A DNA stretch of 10,332 nt from an uncultured Clostridia bacterium (lineage in GTDB: Bacteria; Bacillota; Clostridia; Christensenellales; Aristaeellaceae). Shown here one piece after another: positions 5,484 to 10,332 of this stretch (positions within the stretch are counted from its first letter, which is position 1; the number at the start of each line of letters is the position of its first letter). The translations under genes were made by a program, and so were the position numbers. The DNA lies in contig CAMOUF010000168.1 in assembly GCA_946626395.1 (NCBI GenBank), forward strand, positions 1-10,332, in the 5' to 3' direction. The notes beneath the pieces were generated by a model. The model had not been told where the DNA came from. It ran no database searches and saw nothing but the letters and a program-made list of their open reading frames with translations.

Positions 5484-6563
5484 ATGGAACCCGAAAGCAG
5501 ACGCGCCAAGCGGTCGGGCAGCGGGAACGCCGCTGCTATGAAGGATAAACGAAAGAAAAGAAAAAAGCGGATCAAAAAGTTCTTTATCAGCCTGCTGGTG
5601 CTTTTGATTCTGGCCGGGGCGGGGGTGTTGGCCTATGCCCGCCTGCGGCAGGAATACACTGTCACCTATCAAGAATACACCGCCTCCACCGGCACCATTT
5701 CCAATTCCCTGTCCTTTAGCGGCACTCTGCAGCTGATCAACAGCGCCGCCTATACCGCTTCCTCCTCCGCCACGGTGCGCTCCGTGAGCGTGAAGGCGGG
5801 GCAGGATGTGAAGGCAGGGGAAGAGCTTGTGCGCCTGAGCAATGGACAAACCCTCCAGGCGGAATTTGACGGCCGGGTGAATCAACTGTATGCCGTGGAA
5901 GGAGAGAAGGTTTCTTCCGGGGCTGAGCTGGTGCAGGTGGTGGATTTTGAACATATGAAGGTTTCCATCCGGGTGGATGAGTATGATATTTCCGACGTGC
6001 ATGTGGGCGACGCCTGCCGGGTGACCACCACCGCCACGGAAAACGTGTTTGATTCCTCCATTTCGGATATCAACTATGTATCCTCCTCCACGGGCTCTGT
6101 GGCCTATTACACCGCCACGGCCTATGTGGACGTGTCCTCCGGCGTGTATCCGGGCATGCAGGCCACCGTGACCGTGCCCCAGGAGGAAGCGGAAAACGTG
6201 GTGGTGCTGCGGGAGGACGCCCTGAGCTTTTCCGCCGATAACCGGGCCTTTGTGTATACCCAGGATAGCGCCGGGCAGATGGTGGAAACCTATGTGACCA
6301 CCGGCGTCAGCAACGGCAACTATGTGGAAATCAAGCAGGGGCTACACTCCGGCGACCTGGTGTATGTGGAGGTCAAGGCGGCTGCGGACAATTCCGTGGC
6401 CAGCCTGCTCAGCAGCCTGTTCACCCAGCAGCGGGTCAACGGCACCGGCGTCACCCGGAATAACGGCACCAACCGCAACAGCACCAATAATACAGGCACC
6501 GGAACCACCCGCCAGAACGCTCCTGGCGGTACGCAGCCCAATTGGAACGGCGGCGGACGCTGA
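5484..6563 (+). CDS. Membrane-anchored HlyD/MacA-type adaptor subunit of an ABC exporter
   Basis: A 359-residue protein with a very basic N-terminus (KDKRKKRKKRIKK, 20-32), one membrane anchor (about 33-51) and the rest outside the cell. Two lipoyl-like half-motifs, ATVRSVSVKAGQDVKAGEELVRL (split family pattern, 96-118) and LQAEFDGRVNQLYAVEGEKV (124-143), are joined by only a few residues. The alpha-helical hairpin that meets TolC in Gram-negative MacA is therefore missing, as expected in a monoderm. A beta-barrel region follows (about 155-232), then a membrane-proximal domain to about 298. The last 40 residues are rich in N, G and T. GGAGGG stands nine bases before the ATG; a second in-frame ATG at 5538 is possible. 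The stop overlaps the ATPase start by one base, so the two are coupled. Confidence 0.88.
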   Translation: MEPESRRAKRSGSGNAAAMKDKRKKRKKRIKKFFISLLVLLILAGAGVLAYARLRQEYTVTYQEYTASTGTISNSLSFSGTLQLINSAAYTASSSATVRSVSVKAGQDVKAGEELVRLSNGQTLQAEFDGRVNQLYAVEGEKVSSGAELVQVVDFEHMKVSIRVDEYDISDVHVGDACRVTTTATENVFDSSISDINYVSSSTGSVAYYTATAYVDVSSGVYPGMQATVTVPQEEAENVVVLREDALSFSADNRAFVYTQDSAGQMVETYVTTGVSNGNYVEIKQGLHSGDLVYVEVKAAADNSVASLLSSLFTQQRVNGTGVTRNNGTNRNSTNNTGTGTTRQNAPGGTQPNWNGGGR

Positions 6564-7276
6564 TGGCCGAAGCCTTGATCTCCATGCGGGACATCAATAA
6601 GTATTACGCCATGGGGGAGGAGCAGGCCCACATCCTCAAGGACGTGAACCTGACGGTGGCCCCAGGGGAATACCTGTCCATCCTGGGCCCCTCCGGCAGT
6701 GGGAAAAGTACGCTGATGAACATTATCGGCTGCCTGGATATTCCCACCTCCGGCGCCTATTCCCTCCATGGCCAGGCCATCGAGGATTTGACCGACGTGG
6801 AATTGGCGGGCATCCGCTCCCGGGAAATCGGGTTCGTGTTTCAGAATTCCCAGCTTCTGCCCCGCCTGACGGCGCAGAAGAATGTGGAGCTGCCCCTGAT
6901 TTACGCCGGAGTGCCTCCCAAAGAGCGCCGCGGCCGCGCCCGGGAAATGCTGGAGCGGGTGGGCCTGGCCGACCGGATGGGACATTTTCCCAATCAGCTC
7001 TCCGGCGGCCAGCAGCAGCGGGTGGCCATCGCCCGGGCGCTGGTGGGCAATCCCTCCCTTTTATTGGCCGACGAACCCACAGGAGCCTTGGACCAGAAAA
7101 CGGGCAGGCAGGTGATGGCGCTGTTTCAGGAATTGAACGCCGAAGGCCGCACGGTGGTGATGATCACCCACGATATTCACATCGCCTCCTACGCCCGACG
7201 GGTGGTGCACATTATCGGCGGGGTGCTGACGGAAGGCCAGGCCATCGGAGAGGAAGGAAGCGATCCGTATGTTTAA
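6563..7276 (+). CDS. ABC transporter ATP-binding protein, MacB/LolD type
   Basis: A 237-residue ATPase that would power an FtsX/MacB-type permease from the cytoplasmic side. All motifs are present: Walker A GPSGSGKST (42-50), Q-loop Gln94 in FVFQNSQLLP, signature LSGGQ (146-150), Walker B LLLADEP ending in the catalytic Glu171, the D-loop ALD, and His203 in MITHD. The text DEPTGALDQKTG and LTAQKNVELPLIYAG are typical of the MacB/LolD/FtsE group. The ATG at 6563 overlaps the adaptor's TGA (TGATG). The in-frame TTG at 6542 has no binding site and is rejected. The gene ends eight bases inside the permease gene. Nothing indicates damage to this subunit. The substrate is unknown; antimicrobial peptides or lipids would fit the family. 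Confidence 0.95.
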   Translation: MAEALISMRDINKYYAMGEEQAHILKDVNLTVAPGEYLSILGPSGSGKSTLMNIIGCLDIPTSGAYSLHGQAIEDLTDVELAGIRSREIGFVFQNSQLLPRLTAQKNVELPLIYAGVPPKERRGRAREMLERVGLADRMGHFPNQLSGGQQQRVAIARALVGNPSLLLADEPTGALDQKTGRQVMALFQELNAEGRTVVMITHDIHIASYARRVVHIIGGVLTEGQAIGEEGSDPYV

Positions 7277-8024
7277 GCGCCTGCGAAAAAGCCTGATGAT
7301 GCTGGGCGAATGCTTTTCCATGTCCCTGTCCAACATTCTGAACAACCGGGTGCGCTCCTTTTTGACGGTGCTGGGCATCCTCATCGGCGTGACGGCGGTG
7401 ATCGCCCTGATCACCACTGTGTCCGGCTTTTCCGGCACCCTGTCCTCCTCCTTTATGAGCATGGGGGCGGGCACTCTGTCTGTCAGCGTTACCGGCAGCG
7501 ATTTAAAATCCGGACTGTCCGCTTCGGATCTGGCGGAGCTGACGGACATGGAGATCGTGGAAGGGATCATGCCCAACGTGACACTTCGCAGCAGGCTGTC
7601 CAAGGGCGGAAAATACAAAACCAATGTGTCCGTTTCCGGCAAGAATTATTTCTATTTTGTGAAAACCGACGGCGCGCTGGAGCGGGGCAGGCCCATCCAT
7701 CCCACCGATGAAAGCAGCAGCACCTTCGTGTGCCTGATCAACCATACCATCATGGAAGAACTGTTTTACGGGGTGGACCCGGTGGGGGAAACCATGTATG
7801 TGGACGGGGTGCCCTTCCTGGTGATCGGCGGGCTGCTGGGGGTGACCCTGGGGTTGGGACTGTCCTTTGCCCTGTGCCGGGTCATGGGCATGACCTTTGT
7901 GATTTCTCCCAGTGCCATTTTGCTGGGCGTCAGCTTTTCCGCCGCGGTGGGCATCGTATTCGGCTGGGCCCCCGCCCGCAAGGCCAGCCGCCTGAATCCC
8001 ATCGACGCCCTGCGGGCCATGTAA
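7269..8024 (+). CDS. FtsX/MacB-type ABC permease, internally shortened
   Basis: A 251-residue permease, against about 390-410 for the family. The N-terminus is normal: SLSNILNNRVRSFLTVLGILIGV, then membrane helix 1 (about 31-53). The start of the extracellular MacB_PCD domain is present (KSGLSASDL, PVGETMYVDGVPFLVIG). The C-terminus is also normal, with the last two family helices (about 184-206, 214-235) and PARKASRLNPIDALRAM. Between them, roughly 150 residues are absent, including the second half of the outer domain, helix 2 and the conserved TREIGIRKALGA region. The join is near residues 186-189 (7824-7837). Three helices instead of four would place the basic C-terminus outside. It may be non-functional. 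The start overlaps the ATPase end by eight bases, with GGAAGG just upstream. Confidence 0.85.
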   Translation: MFKRLRKSLMMLGECFSMSLSNILNNRVRSFLTVLGILIGVTAVIALITTVSGFSGTLSSSFMSMGAGTLSVSVTGSDLKSGLSASDLAELTDMEIVEGIMPNVTLRSRLSKGGKYKTNVSVSGKNYFYFVKTDGALERGRPIHPTDESSSTFVCLINHTIMEELFYGVDPVGETMYVDGVPFLVIGGLLGVTLGLGLSFALCRVMGMTFVISPSAILLGVSFSAAVGIVFGWAPARKASRLNPIDALRAM

Positions 8025-8075
8025 GCGTATATTTCCGGGAAGCCTGATTGACAGCATAAAAGGGAGGAAAGAAAC

Positions 8076-9177
8076 ATGTTCAAAAAAATCCTGGCCGTCC
8101 CTGATAACGGCGGCGCTGCTTTTGTCCGCCTCCTCCGCCCTGGCGGCGTCCGTCTCGCTCATCGGCACGGTGGTGAATACCCAGGAGGAAACCGTTTCCG
8201 CTGCTTACGTCGGCGTGATTGAAAACGTGTATGTGAAGCCCGGGGAAGCGGTGCGGGCGGGGGACGTGCTGGCGACCATCAAAACACAAAAGGTGTATGC
8301 CCTCCAGGACGGCGTGGCCCGGGTGTTCGGCAGCCCCGGAGAGAGTGCGGAAATGATCGCCAATGAGTACGGCGCGGTGGTCTATGTGGAGCCCATGACC
8401 CAGTACACCGTCCAGGCGTCCACCAAAACAGCCGACGCCAATAATGAGTCCAATCAGTTCATCCACCCCGGCGAAACGGTGTACCTTCGGGCAGTGGAAA
8501 ATATGTACCACACCGGCGTGGGGCTGGTGACCAGCGTGTCCGGCGGCAGCTTTACCGTGGTGCTGACCCGGGGCAATTTCAGCAGCGGCGACAGCGCCAA
8601 CGTGTACCGGGATCCGGCTTATAACGCCACCACCCGCCTGGGCAAGGGCAGCGTTTCCCTGGTGGACCCCGTGGCCTACACCGCCGAGGGCGTGGTGGTG
8701 GCCTACGCGGTGGAAAACGGCGCGGTGGTGAAAAAGGGCGATGTGCTCTTTGAAACCGTGGAAGGCGCTTACGCCGGGCCTTCCTCCGGCTGGACAGCCA
8801 TCTCGGCCCCCTGCGACGGCATCGTTGCGTCCCTGGCCGTGTCCAAGGGCGCATCCATTGCGGCAGGCAGCGCCGCAGCCACCCTGTACGCAAGCGAGGG
8901 CATCCGGATCGAAGCCGCTGTTTCCGAAGCCGACCTGCATTTGTTCCGGGCGGGCGACCGGGTGAACGCGGAATTTTCCTATCTGAACGACGGCCTGCTT
9001 TCCGTCAAGGGCGTGATTGAAAGCGTTTCTCCTTTGGGAGACGCCGTGAGCGGCGACGCTGAATCCGAGGAAGCCTGGTATACCGTGCGCATCCTGCCCG
9101 AATCCACCCAGGGCCTGTATTACGGCGCTCACGCCGTGGTCACCCTGATTCCCAGCCAGCCGAGCCAGGAAGAATAA
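8076..9177 (+). CDS. Second HlyD-type adaptor protein, frameshifted in its signal peptide
   Basis: The body is one open frame from 8122 to 9177. Its natural start is the ATG at 8076, behind a strong GGGAGG site, but that ATG is in another frame and meets a stop at 8220-8222 after 48 codons. Dropping one C from the CCC at 8099-8101 joins them into a 366-residue protein beginning MFKKILAVLITAALLL and ending its signal peptide with SSALAAS. The mature part has a lipoyl-like half near 37-66 (VENVYVKPGEAVRAGDVLATI-like), a second (AEGVVVAYAVENGAVVKKGDVL), a third piece (CDGIVASLAVSKGASIAAG) and a beta-barrel segment (RIEAAVSEADLHLFRAGDRV). It would act outside the cell with the upstream ABC exporter. 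As the sequence stands it is probably not made or not exported, unless the extra base is an error. Confidence 0.82.
8097..8103 (+). other. Frameshift site in the adaptor signal peptide
   Basis: GTCCCTG. The ATG frame reads ...ILAV then PDN, while the body frame reads LITAALLL. One surplus C in 8099-8101 explains both. The run is only three bases long, shorter than usual for slippage-driven switching. Confidence 0.75.
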
Positions 9178-9190
9178 AAAACGATACAAA

Positions 9191-9230
9191 AAAGAACGCC
9201 GGTTCAATTGCGGAATCGGCGTTCTTTTTG
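9191..9230. terminator. Two-way intrinsic terminator between the exporter cassette and the sirtuin gene
   Basis: AAAGAACGCCGGTTC (9191-9205) pairs with GAATCGGCGTTCTTT (9213-9227) over 15 bp with one G-U, around a seven-base loop. It has an A-run on the left and a T-run on the right, so it can end transcription from both converging genes. Confidence 0.92.
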
Positions 9231-9238
9231 CGCGAATA

Positions 9239-9967
9239 CTACATCAGCTTCATGACTTCCTTGAAGGTTTCCCCGATGGGCCGGTCAATGAGCAGGTCGG
9301 CCTGCTTGTCCAGGGACGTGGGGGAACGGTTGATGATCACCAGGGTGCCCCGGTAATGCTGCACAAAGCTGGCGGCGGGATAGACGGACAGGGAGGTGCC
9401 GCCGATGATGAGCAGGTCGCTTTCTTCGATGGAGGAGACAGCATCCTCGATGGCGTCATAGGGCAGGGATTCCTCATAGAGCACCACGGCGGGCTTGATC
9501 AGGCCGCCGCAATCGCACCGGGGCACGCCTTCGCTGTGCAGAACGTCTTCCATTTTATACAGCTTTCCGCACCGCTGGCAGAAGTTCTGGTGTACCGTGC
9601 CGTGCAGCTCGATCACATGGCGGCTGCCCGCCTTCTGGTGCAGCCCGTCAATGTTCTGGGTGATCACGGCGGAAAGGATGCCTTTCTTTTCCAATTCGGC
9701 CAGGGCCAGATGGGCGGCGTTTGGCTGGGCGAGGGGAAAGAGCATCTTCTTTTTATAGAAGCGGTAGAATTCCTCGGTGTGGTTCTGGAAAAAGGTATGG
9801 GACAGAATGGTTTCCGGCGGATAGCGCCATTCCTGGTTGTACAGCCCGTCCACGCTCCTGAAATCCGGGATGCCGCTTTCAGTGGATACCCCTGCCCCGC
9901 CAAAGAATACCGCCCGGTGGGAAGCGTGCAAAAGCCTGGCCAGGGCTTCCGTTTTTTCAGCGCTCAT
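9239..9967 (-). CDS. Sirtuin, NAD-dependent protein deacylase
   Basis: A 242-residue cytoplasmic enzyme that removes acyl groups from lysine side chains while consuming NAD+. The signature is complete: GAGVSTESGIPDFRS (24-38), TQNIDGLH (103-110), catalytic His122 in ELHG, a zinc site from Cys130, Cys133, Cys151 and Cys153 (CQRC and CDCGG), KPAVVLYEESLP (158-169) and GGTSLSVYPAA (189-199). The segment FYRFYKKKML lacks the Tyr-x-x-Arg pair that marks CobB/SIRT5-like desuccinylases, so simple deacetylation is the likelier activity; that alignment is by eye. The ATG at 9965-9967 is chosen over upstream starts because GGAGG (plus 9975-9979) stands seven bases before it and the promoter lies just beyond. 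It is transcribed alone, convergent with the export cassette. Confidence 0.95.
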   Translation of the reverse strand: MSAEKTEALARLLHASHRAVFFGGAGVSTESGIPDFRSVDGLYNQEWRYPPETILSHTFFQNHTEEFYRFYKKKMLFPLAQPNAAHLALAELEKKGILSAVITQNIDGLHQKAGSRHVIELHGTVHQNFCQRCGKLYKMEDVLHSEGVPRCDCGGLIKPAVVLYEESLPYDAIEDAVSSIEESDLLIIGGTSLSVYPAASFVQHYRGTLVIINRSPTSLDKQADLLIDRPIGETFKEVMKLM

Positions 9968-9989
9968 AGTTTCGCCTCCTTTTGTGCAT

Positions 9990-10018
9990 ATTATGGGGCG
10001 CTGAAAACTGTTTGTCAA
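9990..10018 (-). promoter_or_regulatory. Sigma-A promoter of the sirtuin gene
   Basis: On the minus strand a perfect TTGACA (plus 10013-10018) and CATAAT (plus 9990-9995) are 17 bases apart. The transcript should start near 9983, giving a leader of about 16 bases that contains the GGAGG site. Confidence 0.8.
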
Positions 10019-10107
10019 GAGAAAAATGGAGGAACCGTGCTTGATTTCTACCAAGGGATACATATGTTGCACGAAGAAAAACAAGAATATTTGTTAGTTT
10101 TTCAGGG

Positions 10108-10136
10108 TGGAAAAGTGCGGTGAAAATGTGTATAAT
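10108..10136 (+). promoter_or_regulatory. Promoter of the ABC ATPase gene at the right edge
   Basis: A perfect TATAAT (10131-10136) with TGGAAA (10108-10113, four of six to consensus) 17 bases upstream. It points away from the sirtuin promoter; about 90 bases of AT-rich sequence without evident sites separate the two. Confidence 0.7.
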
Positions 10137-10154
10137 AAAACCATCCGAAAGGAG

Positions 10155-10176
10155 GGGGCTGCCTGCGGGCCGCCCC
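10155..10176 (+). other. GC-rich leader hairpin before the ABC ATPase
   Basis: GGGGC-T-GCC-TGCG-GGC-C-GCCCC: two stems of 5 and 3 bp separated by one mismatch, capped by a tetraloop. It starts about ten bases after the expected transcript start. An A-rich rather than T-rich sequence follows, so it is not an intrinsic terminator; it may stabilise the mRNA or be incidental. Confidence 0.45.
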
Positions 10177-10218
10177 GCGGAAACCGTTAAAAAAAGAGTT
10201 TTGAAGGAGGATTCATCA

Positions 10219-10332
10219 ATGTCCAGCGTATCTCTGCAGCACATTTACAAAATCTATGCCGGCGGCGTCACTGCCGTGAGCGACTTCAACCTGGATATCG
10301 AAGACAAGGAATTTATCGTGCTGGTCGGCCCC
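10219..10332 (+). CDS. ABC transporter ATP-binding protein, MalK/MsmK/UgpC type, N-terminal part
   Basis: Only 38 codons are inside the window. They begin MSSVSLQHIYKIYAGGVTAV and continue SDFNLDIEDKEFIVLVGP, ending just at the Walker A loop (GP of GPSGCGKST). The FNLDIEDKEFIVLVGPSG pattern is characteristic of the ATPase subunits of carbohydrate importers (MalK, MsmK, UgpC). In many Firmicutes one such ATPase is shared by several sugar transporters and encoded apart from them, which fits its single-gene promoter here, but this cannot be verified within the window. AAGGAGG (10204-10210) stands eight bases before the ATG. The nucleotide-binding core and the C-terminal regulatory domain lie beyond the edge. 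Confidence 0.85.
   Translation, partial: MSSVSLQHIYKIYAGGVTAVSDFNLDIEDKEFIVLVGP

Noticed and set aside
1435..6544. Upstream TTG starts for cutC (1435), the wall protein (3258) and the ATPase (6542)
   Set aside because: In each case an ATG further in has a good ribosome binding site or a stop-start overlap, and the extra residues do not belong to the family or would spoil the signal peptide.
8048..8053. TTGACA between the permease and the second adaptor, as a promoter for the latter
   Set aside because: No -10 box lies 15-19 bases downstream; that stretch is the ribosome binding site and start codon.
5484..9177. A new defence or toxin system in the four-gene cassette
   Set aside because: All four products belong to known adaptor, ABC ATPase and FtsX/MacB families; no effector, nuclease, toxin or precursor peptide is visible around them.
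8080..9207. A 375-codon minus-strand open frame opposite the second adaptor
   Set aside because: Gly/His-rich composition without a domain, and its start lies within the two-way terminator.
9356..10123. A 255-codon plus-strand open frame opposite the sirtuin
   Set aside because: The sirtuin has every catalytic and zinc motif in the other strand; this frame has none.
10155..10176. The leader hairpin as an attenuator terminator of the ABC ATPase gene
   Set aside because: No T-run follows; the sequence after the stem is GCGGAAACCG and then A-rich.

Overview
The window reads as a GC-rich, Gram-positive member of the Firmicutes, most likely a gut-type Clostridia. The evidence is a serine T-box leader ahead of serS, strong AGGAGG-type ribosome binding sites, sigma-A promoters with near-consensus boxes, and export and adaptor proteins of monoderm type. 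The species cannot be named from the sequence.

Layout. (1) 1-557, minus strand: the start of serS with a complete T-box leader (UCC specifier, T-box bulge, terminator) and its own promoter. (2) 657-3113, plus strand: a consensus promoter behind a short run of 7-base repeats drives an operon of an alpha/beta hydrolase, CutC and a glycosylasparaginase. (3) 3114-5214: a promoter region with an inverted repeat and a palindrome, then a secreted protein with six peptidoglycan-binding repeats and no enzyme domain, closed by a terminator. (4) 5215-5483: a non-coding gap holding an inverted array of 7-base repeats. (5) 5484-9230: a MacAB/HlyD-type export cassette (membrane-anchored adaptor, ABC ATPase, FtsX/MacB permease, second adaptor) ending in a two-way terminator. 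(6) 9239-10018, minus strand: a sirtuin with its own promoter. (7) 10108-10332, plus strand: promoter, leader hairpin and the first codons of a sugar-importer type ABC ATPase.

The most notable point is that the export cassette carries two apparent lesions about 270 bases apart. The permease lacks roughly 150 central residues of its family, without a frame break, and the second adaptor has one extra C inside its signal peptide that separates the start codon and RBS from the rest of the protein. Either the cassette is decaying or the assembly is wrong here; both can be tested. Second in interest are the cutC/glycosylasparaginase gene pair, which links a protein of disputed copper function to N-glycan remnant breakdown, and the phased heptamer repeats found in two separate intergenic regions. 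I did not find a clearly new defence or mobile system, CRISPR array, tRNA, rRNA or insertion sequence.
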